Of a stretch of 64,000 bases of DNA, positions 1 to 11,307 are shown piece after piece (position 1 is the first letter of the stretch; each line of letters opens with the position of its first letter). The stretch covers positions 290,134,590 to 290,198,589 of the forward strand of contig NC_089492.1 of assembly GCF_036850765.1 (NCBI RefSeq), read 5' to 3'. The translations under genes were made by a program, and so were the position numbers. The DNA is from Saccopteryx bilineata. Its lineage: Eukaryota; Chordata; Mammalia; Chiroptera; Emballonuridae. The notes under the pieces were generated by a model. The model was not told the DNA's origin. It did no database searches and was given only the letters and a program-made list of their open reading frames with translations.

Positions 1-19
1 GTCTTTTTTGTTTGTTTGT

Positions 20-585
20 TTTATTCATTCTGGCCAGAGGTTAATCAGTTTTATTGGTTTTCTCCAAGACTGACTTTTGGTTTCACTGATTTTCTTTATC
101 TTTTTTCTTTTTTTTACAGAGACAGAGAGAGAGTCAGAGAGAAAAATAGATAGGGACAGACAGATAGGAACAGAGAGAGATGAGAAGCATCAATCATTAG
201 TTTTTCATTGCGACACCTTAGTTGTTCATTGATTGCTTTCTCATACGTGCCTTGACCGTGGGGCTGCAGCAGACCAAGTGACCCTTTGCTCGAGCCAGTG
301 ACCTTGGGTCCAAGCTGGTGAGCCTTGTTCAAACCAGATGAGCCCACACTCAAGCTGGCGACCTTGGGGTCTTGAACCTGGGTCCTCGGCATCCCAGCCG
401 ATGCTCTATCCACTGCACCACCGCCTGGTCAGGCTTCACTGATTTTCTCCACAACTGTTTTCCTGTATCATTGATTCCTTCTCTGATTCTTATTGTTGAC
501 ATTCCTTGACTTACCTTGGGTTGAAGTACCTGTTTGTTTTCTAATTTCTTAAAAGTGGAAGCTGAGGGTCATTGACCTGTGCTCA
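20..585 (-). mobile_element. L1 ORF2 fragment, split by a SINE
   Basis: Read on the minus strand, the two pieces (about 20-95 and 435-585) match the mammalian L1 ORF2 segment between the endonuclease and reverse transcriptase domains. On the plus strand this shows as phrases such as GACTTTTGGTTTCACTGATT and TGATTCCTTCTCTGATTCTT. The pieces are contiguous once the SINE at 96-434 and one copy of its target duplication are removed. The fragment is decayed and non-coding. The left end runs off the window and the right limit is approximate. Confidence 0.72.
96..434 (-). mobile_element. tRNA-derived bat SINE
   Basis: The element lies on the minus strand: the tRNA-like head is at the right (CCTGACCAGGCGGTGG when reverse-complemented, near 418-433). 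The GACCCAGGTTCAAGACC B-box region follows, then a long unrelated body, a CT-rich stretch and an A-rich tail, seen as poly-T near 100-117. A 14-bp direct repeat TTCACTGATTTTCT flanks it at 82-95 and 435-448, which is a perfect L1-type target-site duplication. It is inserted in an old L1. Only the head derives from a tRNA, so it is not a tRNA gene. The long body differs from the short SINEs known in Myotis. Confidence 0.93.
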
Positions 586-1060
586 GTCTAACAATCATGA
601 TTCCCCATGAACTGAAGCACGTCTCTTTTGTGAGTTATAGAGGCTTCCGGTCCAGCCTGTGTTAATAAACAATCCCTGCCTTGAGTGAGCACTGGGTTCT
701 GTCCTTCCTAATCCTTGGGTGGGTCTTTCTACAGAGTTGAGTAGTTTCCTCACCCACATGTGCTGACCAGCACTCAGCTGAACACTCGAAGGAACCGTGC
801 ACCAATCAGCACAGTCCTCCTTTCTTGCCCAGCTCTCTCTCCTCTGAACTGTGTCCTGTAGACTCTTGCCGCCTTGGTCGTCCAGACTCTCAGCTCAGCC
901 TCTCGCAGGCTGTCCACCGAGCTCCGTCTGTGCCAGGGCCTGAACACAGGAGACAGTCATTGTAGCAATTGTAGGGCTTGTGGTTTTTTTCCCCTTTTCT
1001 CACCACTCAGGGGTCATTGTGTTGCCAATGCCTAAAATCATGACTAATTTTTAAAAAAAA
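586..1060. other. unassigned intergenic sequence
   Basis: No repeat or exon is recognised. An AATAAA-containing stretch lies near 665, but nothing around it suggests a real transcript end. The T-rich end (980-1000) has no clear partner. Confidence 0.4.
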
Positions 1061-1264
1061 TTTTGTCTGTTCCGTCCCCCTGCTCCAAAAGTCCATTTAA
1101 TATCTTGTCCTTGGGCAGAAAATGTATCAGCTACTGAACTGATAAGAACAGATACTACACTTGATCTCAGCCAAAGGGCGGAGAAATGGTGGAATGGAAG
1201 CCTGCCCCGTCCACTCCGCATGCCGGGCCCGTGTTTCAGGACTCCCGGGAATGGTGCAGCCCCC
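1061..1264. pseudogene. U2 snRNA retropseudogene with inverted 5' half
   Basis: Two complementary pieces of U2 spliceosomal RNA lie head to head. On the minus strand, 1187 down to about 1064 reads as U2 from about nucleotide 6 to 118. It includes TGAGATCAAGTGTAGTATCT, with the GTAGTA branch-point-pairing element (TACTAC on plus at 1153-1158), and the Sm-site area CTTTTGGAGC. On the plus strand, about 1183-1264 reads as the 3' half (about 112-188), for example GTCCACTCCGCAT and AATGGTGCAG. About a dozen U2 bases around GGAATAG occur in both pieces. This arrangement fits L1 twin priming of a U2 RNA. Substitutions are scattered throughout and no snRNA promoter is visible, so it is dead. No clear target duplication was found. 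Confidence 0.88.
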
Positions 1265-2059
1265 TTGGGGGAAACGACTGAGGTTCTAAATCAAAGATAA
1301 TGATATGTTTTTATGATCTGACACTTTGGCTCCTCCTGGGTTTTGCGCCTGCCTGCCTTCGGACCGGAACAACTCATCGGGCTTTCCTGGGTCTCCAACT
1401 TGCTGACTCCCCTTGAACATCTTGGAGCTTGTCAGCCTTTGTCACCACGTGAGCCAACTCCTTACAGTAAACCTCTCTCTGCAGATGTGTTTATGCGCGT
1501 AGGCATCTCATGGGCTCCGTGCCTCTGGAGAGCCCTGACTAATAAGGATTTCTGCTCCAGGCAGGGGGGATAAATCTGGTCCCCATTACGCAGTCAGACC
1601 ACAAAAGTGCTGGCTATCATTATTTACTGACACAAAGGATCATTTGGCATAAGGCGGACGGTGATACTGTCCCTTGTGGATTTCAGGAAAGCCTGGGCTT
1701 TCGCAGTTTGGGTTTTCTCTCCAGGGAGCCGACGGACTCCCATGAGGGAGAGTGGTGGGCACTGAAGAGCTGGGTGCCAGAGCTGGCTTGAGGACTTCCA
1801 CGGGAGTGCGCGCCATGAGGGGTGGGCCGCTTCCAGCTTCGACTCTCCCAAATTCAAGCCAGATGGTGCGCGGTTTGCACGTCATTTCCCAGTCCTCCCC
1901 TCATTTGGCCAAATGGATACTTGGCGGCCAGGGTGCTGCTGGCCGTGGAGCTGCCGCGTGGCGGCTGGCACGCTTTCTGCTCCCCTCGGCCTTGTTAGAG
2001 CAATGGCTTCCGTCCCCCCATCCACGGATTACAGGCTCCATAAAGCAGGTCTGATCACA
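1265..2059. other. unassigned sequence
   Basis: Mixed-composition DNA with no exon or repeat that I recognise. Short open frames overlap on both strands (1624-2054), as expected by chance at this G+C content. Confidence 0.4.
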
Positions 2060-2300
2060 CAGTTATGTTAGCTTGCTGACACGGAAAGACAGCCGGCCCT
2101 GGGATTAATCAGCTCCGAGCTGGGCTCTCTGGGCGCAATGGCTGTCTCGAGGAACATTTGACAGCCCGTCTGCCCTGGGTATTACACGGACAAAAGCCAT
2201 TTCTGTTCCTGAGAGAGTTTCCCATCCTGCACTTAAGAATTTTTATGGGTTGGTGGTGACATTTCTATTTTAATTTGCTAATTATTATTGCTGGAATCGA
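2060..2300. promoter_or_regulatory. candidate conserved non-coding element (weak)
   Basis: A single-copy AT-rich island next to GC-rich DNA carries several homeodomain-like cores: GGATTAATC near 2101, and TAATTTGCTAATTATTATTG near 2271-2290. There is no repeat similarity and no open frame of note. The call rests on composition and motif texture only; conservation was not tested. Confidence 0.22.
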
Positions 2301-2810
2301 GAGGCAGCTCCAGATTTAGGACGTTTCACAGCCTGTTGTGTCCCGTCTACAGCTGTGAATCTGAACAGTGGCAGGGTTACCTGCCCAGCAGTGTGTGCGT
2401 TAACCCCTTCGGCACCAGGGGGAGAGGGTGGGGCTGCCCGGGGAGGCCTTGCCCCGGCAGTGGGTCGATGTCTGTGACACAGGTTCCCACAGTGAACCAG
2501 TCACTCTCTGCTAACAAGCATCTCCACCGCCTCCCTGGCCAGGTAGCTTTGGAGAGGACCCCACGGAGATGCAGAGAGATCCTTAGCCCTTCCTGCTTGT
2601 GGTTCCTGCCCAATGGGGCCCGCAGACGGATCTTCCCCCTCCTTTCCACGCATCGCTGGCCACCAGGAAGCTGAACACCGACGAGCAGGCTGGACAGAGT
2701 CCTCCGGCCCACAGAGGAGGGCCAGGAGAGGCTCCTGGTGGCTCTGTTATTACTCATGTGTACAATAGGTCAACGTCTCTCAGGTCTTCCTCTGGAGTGA
2801 GCGTGTGCAA

Positions 2811-2825
2811 CACACACACACACAC
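2811..2825. repeat. short (CA)n microsatellite
   Basis: Seven to eight perfect CA units; short and probably of low variability. Confidence 0.85.
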
Positions 2826-2959
2826 TTACTTAGGGTTGGCGCTACCTTTTATATTTTTAATGATATATTTTATTTATCTGCACCCCCATCACCCCAAGGT
2901 ATCCTTTATTAATAAGGACTCTTGAACTGCTCCGGCGTTGCTTAATGTGCTTTGCTCCT

Positions 2960-3060
2960 TCCCCCCGCAACTCCCTGTAAACCAATGGCAAACTCCTTGA
3001 GGACAGGGACGGTGTCCGGCTCCTCCTTTCTCGAGCCCTGGTGCTCAAGACGCGGCAAAT
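2960..3060 (+). mobile_element. L2 3'-end fragment (probable)
   Basis: The phrase AACTCCTTGAGGACAGGGAC followed by GGTGTCCGG matches the conserved L2 3' region, where 'gagggcagggac' and 'tgtct' wording is typical. The edges are indistinct because of divergence. Confidence 0.5.
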
Positions 3061-5261
3061 GGAAAATACAAAATGCCCTGATGATTACTAACGCAGCTCA
3101 GGTGTTCCCTGAAACATTTGCAACACAGGGACCCTCTAATGACCGACTAGCCACGAAAACAGGCTGCGGTAGATGGTGCTTGGAGAAGCATCATGGCGAT
3201 GAACAATTCATTCACCTTGTGAGCCCTCAGTGGTGCAGGAAGCACTCATACCTTCATGTTAAGTGAAAGGGGAGGGGGATTGAAATACCGATCACTGATG
3301 ATGCGAGCTGCGTGAGTATATTATCATTTTGTTACCCCTTTAAACCCGATCTTGTTTCAAAAAGAATTTAAGAGACACCGTGTAAATATTTACGCCGTTA
3401 CACACAGCTGACAGAGTGTTAGCTCAGAAAGCGGTCTGTCCGAGCCCTCACTGAGTAACTCCTGGGAAGAGCCAGGATCGTTCTTTCAGGCGAGGTCTTT
3501 GCTGTCTGCATTAATGAGGTGACCTGGGGTCCAGTGCCTTCCCGAGGGTCTGTATGTGAAGACAGGTTTGTCAGCTGAGATGACAGGACGAACAGCCTGT
3601 GCTCTGAGCCCTGCAGGAACAGTGCCGGTGCTCACAGGACATCTCTGCAGGCCCGTGCGCCCCCTCACCCATGCCCCTCGATGCCTGTGGGTACTCCGCC
3701 AGAAAGGGGACCTAACATGACTGGCCACCGGCAGGTGAGGCCCCGAGTCTGATTCCTGGTTGAGTTACCTGGAGGCAGGTGTGTCCTTGTTCCTGTCAGA
3801 GCTGCAGATAGCTGGTGTCTTGCTGCAGGGCCCTCTCCCATGCCACTTCCTGAGTCCCTGGGGCTGCCACCGGCTCTGCCTGGGGGTGACTATGCTTGAA
3901 CTCCCATGTCCAGGCATCTGGGGAACTAGGTTCTCTGGGCAGAGATGGGAAATTCGGTCCTAACGGAAAATTCTGAAAGTCACCTGGGAGGTTGGGTTTT
4001 GGGGTGGGGTGAAGGGTCTTTCTCTGGGTTTCTCTAGATGCATGGCGCAGCTTGGTAGGGTCCCTCGCTTTGGCTTTGACCTTGGACTCAGACGTAGCGA
4101 CACGGCTTGAGAGCCGCCCGCAGGCTGCCCGTGGACTCCCAGCAGGCTTGACCCGGCTCCGTCCCCACAGAGGGTTGGCCAGGGGAAGAAGTGGACCTTA
4201 ACCAAACCCAGGGTTATTACTTAGGAGACTGCCAAATTCATGGGTTCCAGCCTCTCATGTCCCCTTCCCTTCGCCTCCCTCTGCCCCCACCTCAGGGACT
4301 GCCGGTCTCGAGGGCTGCTTTGTACTGTCTTTCCCTGGAAAGATTCCATGTTTTTCTCGAGAGGACATCCTGTCTTTTGCGATGGGGGTGCAGCCCCCAT
4401 CAGAACCTCTGCAGCTGGAGGGGCAACGGCTCTCGGCCTGCTCGGAGCTCCTCGGTGCCCCCCGAGTCACGCGTCTCCCACGGAGCTCCCCGGCACACGC
4501 TGCACTGGACGTGGGGAGCGGTCAGAGAGGCTGTGCTGCAGGTGTTTTCCCACTTCCTGCCTCGTGAAGCCTGACCCTTTAGTGGATACGAGGTCTCAGG
4601 ACTGTGGCTACCCCGGGGACCCGTGAGGACACAGAGGCACCGCTGGTCCCGCCCAGGGTGTGTGTGTGGGGGGTTATTATGTACACCTGCGGCTGGCTGT
4701 CTCTGCATCACCACATGAAGGTAACAGGCAGGTTGGGCTCTGAGGTCAGCACTCTAGTCTGTGTCCCTGGCACATTTGCGCCCTTGCCTAGGCCAGATGG
4801 ACCCGGGCAGCTCCTCATGCCCGAGAGGGCGAGGGGATGGAGCTTATGGATGAAGGCTGTGGCGGGTGAGAACAGAGCCATTCTGGCGGCCTGGTGATGG
4901 GTGGTGATGGATGGAAGTGCGCAGTATTGCATATCGGGAAACCGGGGAGCAGGAAGGATGAATGGTGGCGGACCAGAGCACAGAAAGTAGTCTGGGCAGC
5001 CTGGGTTAGAATTCTGGCGAAGAATCCGATTGATCAGATGGCCCTCTGGGCTCTCCCTCTGAGATCGGTCCAGAATCCAGCAGCTTCCCACACTCCCACC
5101 GCTGCCTCCGCGGGCTGGCTCCCCGCTCCTCTGGGTGAGCCTCGCAGCCTCGCAGGTTCCGCGCTGTCTCGCGACAGCCTGGCCCGCTCTGAACATGGAC
5201 AGAGAGCACCTTTGAAATCCCACGTCAGAGCATGTCCTGCCTGCTCCCCAAACCCACCAGT
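3061..5261. other. unassigned intergenic sequence
   Basis: GC-rich single-copy DNA. Open frames up to about 170 codons occur on both strands (for example 4191-4626 and 4708-5223), but they overlap one another, lack recognisable domains and show no splice context. I regard them as chance frames. Confidence 0.45.
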
Positions 5262-5636
5262 GGGTCCCTTTCGAATAGCATCCAAAACTGCAGGTCTGCC
5301 TGCGACCTCCGAATGGGAACTTATTTGGACATAGGGTCTTTGCAGACGTAACTTGTGAAGATTTGAGATGCAGTCATTCTGATTGGTATTCCCCGAGAGG
5401 AGAGGAGACGGTGGAGATATGTGGGGCCAGGATGTGTGGACAAAAAGGCAGAGGCTGGAGTGGTGTGTCCACTGGCCAAGGACGTTGACGCCCTCCGGTG
5501 GCCCCCCGGAGCTGGAAGAGGCAGCACGGTTCCACCAACACCTTGACTTTGGAATTCTTGACCTCAAGAACCGAGAGAATGCATTTCTGTTATTTTTAAG
5601 TGAGTAGTTTGAAGTAATTTGTCACAGCAGCAAATT
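5262..5636 (-). mobile_element. MLT1 (ERVL-MaLR) solitary LTR
   Basis: Read on the minus strand, this is a decayed MLT1-class LTR. Plus-strand landmarks in order are ACTTATTTGGACATAGGGTC, a GCAGACGTAAC segment, GAGGCTGGAGTGGTGTG, CACCTTGACTTTGGAATTCT and the ATTTGTCACAGCAGC end. The length of about 375 bp is near that of a full MLT1 LTR. No internal retroviral sequence accompanies it. Such LTRs are ancient and carry no gene. Confidence 0.83.
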
Positions 5637-7582
5637 GTATGCCTTTTATTTTCACCTTAACTAAGCACTGACCACGCACGGTGGCGTAACGCGCGCAGTC
5701 CGAGATGAGACAGCAACCGGCACGATTTTCTTTTTCCTTCTTCACAATTTCATGGGTGGGAGATTTGTTCTTACGGTAGATCCTACAGCTCCAGCATGGG
5801 ATTATTTTCTTCTCATTTTAATAAGTTGAGAACTTTCTCTGTTGCACGTATGGCTTCTCTTGGGCACATCCAAACAGCCAGCACCACCACCACCACCACG
5901 CCCATGCTTCGGGACGTTACTGAGGAAAATCAGGGTGACTGGAACACAGCACTGAGACACTGAGTGACTAAACGGGTGGGGACACTGGACAGAGGGATGA
6001 TTCATGTCCAAGAGGGACAGAGAGAGATGGCTCGGGGTTTCAGTATGTTACTCAGAGCAGTGTGATTTAAAAACGTATGAACTGTTTACTTCTGGAATTT
6101 TCTATTTAGTATGTTTGGACCAAAGTGGACTGTAATGACCAAAACCATGGAGAGTGAGCCATGGACGAGGGGGGTTAGTCTGCAGCGTGTGGTCCTGCTG
6201 GGGCATCTCTGGTCCCACACCTGCACACGGGGGGCTAGCACCTGGCAGGCCGCAGGAGGAGAGTGGGCAGAGCTGGTGCTCGCCAGAGGCTCAGGAGGCA
6301 GGATGTGGGCAGAAGGCTCTCAGACCACAGCCACTGCCCGTCCTTCTGGTTTCTCCGCTGCATCGGTCTGTGATGGTCCTGCCTGAGCCTGGACCCCGTT
6401 GTTTCCATAGGGAGGACATCATGGGAGTCAGCACTGTGTGGCCTTGTCCACAGACTCAGTTTCATCCTGGTGGACTTTTTCTCTTTTGGAGGGGGCAGGC
6501 CACATGTGAGTGGGCTCCCAAGGTCCCTTGTGGGTGGGGACTGTGGCTGCCTGGGGCCCCCAGAGCCCTCCAGAGTCCCTTCCCCTAAGCTCTGGTGGTG
6601 GCTGGAGCAGGACAGGCACCGTGGCTGAGCCCCCCTGCACCTTGCAGCTTTCCTGGGGGCATTTTCCTCCCCCCACACTCCTGGCTCTTTCTCTTCAACA
6701 GACAGACAGGCTAGGTACACATCCTCACGGCCACCAGAAGCCCCTCTTCCCCACGTGGCCAGATTGGTCCTGTCCTCACCTCCTCTTAGGCAGGGACACA
6801 GTAGCGTCTGCCATTGCCAGGCCCCGTGGGAGAGTACTCCTTCCCCTTGTCTGATGGTTTGGGATCAATGCCGCTCATGGAGCTCCACCCCTCGACTATG
6901 ATACCATTCCTCTCTTGCCGGTCTCTCTCTCTCAGTCTCCTGCACGGGCTCCGCACCCTCTGTGTGGTGTCAGCGTCCCCTCCACACTCTGCCTGAACCT
7001 CGTCCTGGTGGCCCGCCGTCCAGCAGTTTCCCAAGTCCTGCCCTTCTGGACTCTCGAGTCGGCTTCCTCCACCCGTCCTCACCTCCCATCCTCGCCTCCT
7101 GTTCTCACCTCCTGTCCTTGCCTCCTGGAAGCTGTCACAGGTTCTCAGCATGTGTGTGCACCCTAAGCTAGTCTCCCCCACTCTGGTCTACTTGGTGGAA
7201 CTGTCCTCAGGTGGCTTTTGTGACACTGCAGAAGGGAACATCTGTGAGAGCACTTTGTCACTGTTCTAAGGAAACCTGGGGGAATTCCAGGCATGGAATT
7301 TGTCCTCCAAATTTTAGGATCCCAGACGCTTGTGACAGGGGACCGGGAGACTCAGCAAAGGAATCCTCCATCATACAAGGCGTCCTCAAGTCCCAGACTG
7401 ACCGTCACAGAGAGAGCCAAGCCCACAGTGGTGACCTGCATTCCCAGAGCTTCTGAAGGCACACTGCTGACATTTCTAGAGAAACCTTTTGGAGGTTGGA
7501 GACGTTGGCTTCCAGCCTTCTTACCTGTGGCCTTGAAAGCCACCGTTGTCACACTGCTGCTGTTGTGACTGCCATCGTCATC
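5637..7582. other. unassigned intergenic sequence
   Basis: Single-copy DNA with a short trinucleotide patch (CCA)n at 5882-5899. Between 6920 and 7130 the plus strand is pyrimidine-rich with a locally repeated CTCACCTCCT theme (7078-7125). No exon or RNA gene is recognised. Confidence 0.45.
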
Positions 7583-7760
7583 TAATATTTACTCGACATC
7601 CTGGTGTTCATGACGTACAGGTGCTCTGCATGTACCCACTTCCTCTGTGAGTCTCGACAATGACCTTCCCCTCTTAAAGGCCGGCACCACCCGAGAAGTG
7701 AGGGGAGGGAGCTGCTCGGGGTCACCAGCTGGTGTGGCTGGGCCTTCTTCTCCAGTGACA
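7583..7760 (+). mobile_element. MIR SINE fragment (tentative)
   Basis: The order of elements fits a MIR on the plus strand: a 'tgtgccaggc/tttacatg'-like start (GTACAGGTGCTCTGCATG), then a 'cctcaca' analogue, then GGTCACCAGCTGGTGTGGC resembling the 'ggtcacacagctagtaagtgg' core. Divergence is high. Confidence 0.42.
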
Positions 7761-7829
7761 TCTGGGCGAGAAACAGACTCATCCTGCTCCGGGAGGCACA
7801 GCCCAGCCAAGCATTAAACACTACCCTTC

Positions 7830-8150
7830 TCCATTTCTTCCACCACAATTTATTTGGTGGTTTGATGGGCAAAAATATCCCAGATCCATACCTTCCATGT
7901 ATCAAGGGCATTAGCGAGGCGTAATCGAGGTGGGAAATCACTTCCTGACACATAAAACAGAAAAACAGCAAAAGTGCGCAAATGAGCCGTAACCCCTCCC
8001 TTTTTATGGTCAATTTGAAAAGCCCCCACAGTCTTTTTCTCCTTAATTTGGATCAGGATGAAACCGTGGGGCTGCTGATTTTTCCAAAGTGCTTTCTGCA
8101 AAATAATGAGGCTGTTTATTAACATCTAGACGGCAGCGAGGGAGAGCTGT
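7830..8150. promoter_or_regulatory. candidate conserved non-coding element
   Basis: A roughly 320-bp unique AT-rich block stands out from its GC-rich surroundings. It keeps isolated CpGs (GAGGCGTAATCGAGG at 7916-7930) and dense motif-like words such as CAATTTATTTGG, AATGAGCCGTAA, CTTAATTTGGATC and GTTTATTAACATC. It resembles no repeat that I recognise and no coding frame spans it. Vertebrate developmental enhancers often look like this, but alignment to other mammals would be needed to establish constraint. Confidence 0.33.
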
Positions 8151-8404
8151 GGCTGTGACAGTTTCTATGGCAACTGCAAGGAAGGGTGGGAGGCACAGCT
8201 GGCGGAATGGGTGCCCCCTCCCCAGCCCCACCCCAACCGCGAGGGACCGCCTGAGGACCCAGGTGACATGACACAGTCTCTTGGGGCTGTCTTGCCATGG
8301 TTCATCTTCAGGTGGATGGAGGGAGGGGATTAGAGTTTGGCAAAGGTAGCGTTGATAAGAAGGGGCATTGGTGTTATGCTTGTCACTAGCATGATAAGTC
8401 TCAA

Positions 8405-9500
8405 ACCCACGGCTGTTGGGGTGTAGCCAGTGCTGGTGATGGTGTGGAGAGATTAGAGCCCTCGCAAGATTGCAGGTGTGTGTGAAATGGGGAGCCCACC
8501 TTGGACAAAGGTCTGGCAGCTCCCTGACAGGTTAACCATGGAGTCACCATATGGCCCAGCAAGAATACTCCTAGGTGTGTACCCAAAAGGAACAAAAGCA
8601 TATGCCCACCCAAGTTTATTGTGTGTGACCGTGCAAGGAAGCCTCATTCGTGACAGCTGCCCAATGCCGAAATGCCCCAGATGTCCACCACCGGGTGGTC
8701 GGACAAGCACAAGGTGGTGGTTTATCCAGGGGAGGGAATATTATTTGGCCGTGAAGAAGGATGAGGCATTGACAGCGACGCCGATGTGGATGGACCCTGG
8801 GACCATGACACCACCTCACCACGTGTTGGATTGGTTTTCCAGGGCTGCTGCAACAAATTGCCACCAACCGGGCAGCTGAACCCACGGACGTTTAGGCTCT
8901 CCCCGCTCTGGAGGCCAGAAGTCCAAGGTCAAGGTGTGGGCAGGGCTGGTTTCTTCTGAGGATTGTAATGGAGGCCCTTCCAGGCCTGTCTTCCAGCTCT
9001 CGGTGGTTTGCTGGCCATCTTTGGTACTGCTTGGTGTGTAAGCATCCTCCTCCTTTTATCTGTCTTGGTGTCCAGATGTTCCCTTCTTGTAAGGTATATT
9101 GGATTATGCCCCCCCCCCCCACTACTGCAGTGTGACCTTATCTCGGCTTATTACATGTGCAATGACCTGTTGCCCCATGAGACCACAGAATGAGATCGTG
9201 AGAGTTAGGGCTTTTGGGTGGGGGAGACACCGTTCACCCCATAACAGATGCAACTTATGTGAAATGTCAAGACTGTGCAAACCGCTGAGACAGAAAGCAG
9301 ACTTAGTGCTTGTCCGGGGCTGGGGTGGGGTGGGGTGGGGGTGGGGAGTGACTGCTAACAGGTTTCTTTCTGGTGTGATGAGTATTTCCCGAAATGCATT
9401 GTGGTGATGGGGACGCCACACTGCCTGTGTACTAACAACCCCCGAGTTGTACGATATAAATGGCTGCCTTTGTGCTGCCTGTGAATCTCACCTCAAGAGA
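8405..9500 (+). mobile_element. L1 ORF2 end and 3' UTR, split by an LTR
   Basis: The left part (8405-8825) matches the 3' end of L1 ORF2, with phrases such as ACCATATGGCCCAGCAAGAA, CTCCTAGGTGTGTACCC and GGAATATTATTTGGC. The right part (about 9251-9500) continues with the L1 3' UTR: TTATGTGAAATGTCAAGACT, GAGTGACTGCTAACAGG and TTTCTTTCTGGTGTGATGAG. The two join in the normal L1 order once the MLT1 LTR between them is removed. The open frame is broken throughout. Confidence 0.87.
8826..9250 (+). mobile_element. MLT1 (ERVL-MaLR) LTR inside L1
   Basis: The LTR starts TGTTGGATTGGTTTTCCAGG and ends CACCGTTCACCCCATAACA, the expected MLT1 TG...CA termini. Inside are GGAGGCCAGAAGTCCAAGG, TCAAGGTGTGGGCAGGG and TTCTTGTAAGG, all standard MLT1 landmarks in order. 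A 12-C run lies at 9109-9120. It interrupts an L1, so that L1 copy is older than this insertion. A 5-bp target duplication is no longer recognisable. Confidence 0.87.
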
Positions 9501-10689
9501 ACTGTGAAGGCAAGATCCTTGCACGTCCCAGCACCTGTCCTCGCTGCTGTGACCTGTGCCCACGTGTCCTGTTTCAACCTCCCTCGCTGGCCTTAGCACA
9601 CTATTCTCACTTTCAGGGATGTCTCCTTCTGGTCCTCTCTCTGGCCCGACATCCTCCAAAGGTCTAGTCAAGCCCCGCCCCCTTTCTGAGGCGTCTTCTG
9701 ATGACCTCGGTCCTTCCGAGCCCACCCTTCTCTGAGTTTCTCCAGCAGGCGCGTATGGCTCTTGCCGCTCCGTGGGTCGCCTTCCTCGCTCTCTGGCTGT
9801 TCAGGAGTCCATCACCTTCTTAACCAGACAGCGCATTGCTCCAGAGCCCCTCGCTCGGTAACTCCTGTGGTGTCTCGCCGTGAACCTGGCACGCGGTTGG
9901 CGCTCAGTCCACTTTAACTATCTGAGTCACTGTCACAGTAGTGAGAAGACGCCTCTGCCCCCCCCATTCCTGCCCCAGGGGTACAGTTAGAAATAAGAGC
10001 ACATAACCCACTTCCTCTCAGGAGACACTGAGTGGCGCACCAGAGTTGCTATGAGTTGGGGTCATTTTTACTCAGAGAATTCCCTTTCTCTTGGAGGGAA
10101 TGGTGAGCTGTGTGAAGCCCCACACATAGGCCTGGACGGGGTCTGGGGAGGTCACCCTGAGGATAGAAGTACCATGGACCCTCTGCCCTGCACGGTCCAT
10201 TCTTTGAAAGCCCACAGTCAGGGAAGGGGACCTTTGTCAGGTTGCTTTGACTCTGTCTGCCTGTCCTTTCCTGCTCTAGGTCCCTGGCACCTTTCTCCTG
10301 GTTCAGACAACTTCACTTTCTATCTTGATTTCAACAGATCAAGAGAAAATACCAACCACGGGTAGGACTCATTTGCATTTTAATTCCCTGGTCCAGCACC
10401 TAGGGAACGCTTTCCTGCTCCATGTTTTAGCATCCTGATGGGATGTCTCCCTAGAGCAGGCGTTTTCAGCAGGAACGGAGACTGAGTGGGAGACCAACGC
10501 CCCCTCCCCCTCGGTTACACTGAGCTGCAGAAACGCCATCCACCATGTGTCCCCTCTTGAAACTCTCCTGCCAACTTTTAAACATCTTTCTGTACCATAA
10601 AGTTGGGACTGTTTTCCCAAATGAAATATTTCACAAACTCCAATATAGAAAGCGGATAAGGTGGGGAAGGCAGGACTCCTGGTCAACGC
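9501..10689. other. unassigned sequence
   Basis: Non-repetitive DNA with a pyrimidine-rich patch at about 9540-9760 that could be old L2, though I cannot support that firmly. No exon is recognised. Confidence 0.4.
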
Positions 10690-11248
10690 GCCACGGTGTG
10701 TTTATATCAATACATCAAGCTCAGACCCCAGGCTGGCTGAGGAACTAGAAACATGGGCAAGTTACAGAGACACAGCTGTCCTCGGGAGAGACATGGGAGT
10801 GTTTTCCTCGGTAGCCATGGCACCGGCAGACATAATCGTCTCTCAGGACGGACACGGTTTGAACAACAGGATGGATCAATGGACCTAACTGACAGCAAGA
10901 AAGCAACCCCACCTCTGCAATGACAGACAGTTGCCTCTTTTTCTCACAGGGACAAATGAACACGGGACATTTGCCTGAACCGACCACACAGGAGCTCATA
11001 AAGCAAGGGCTTAACCATTTTCCAGGGATCGAAATGAGTCAGATGATGTTCTCTGAGCCTGGTGCAATTAAGCCCGAAATCGATACCAGGAAGATAACCA
11101 GCTCATCTCTGGCCGCTGCGTAATCAAGCCACACAAGCTTCTTCTGAGTAACTTAGAGTTTGAAAGAGAAACCACAACGGACACTTGGAAATTAAAAAAA
11201 AAAATTTTTTTAACCAGATGGTAATAGGGACACATCGCATTATACTGG

Positions 11249-11307
<59 letters not shown>

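Noticed and set aside
1061..1264. Functional U2 snRNA gene
   Set aside because: The 5' half is inverted relative to the 3' half, substitutions are scattered throughout, and no snRNA promoter elements are visible.
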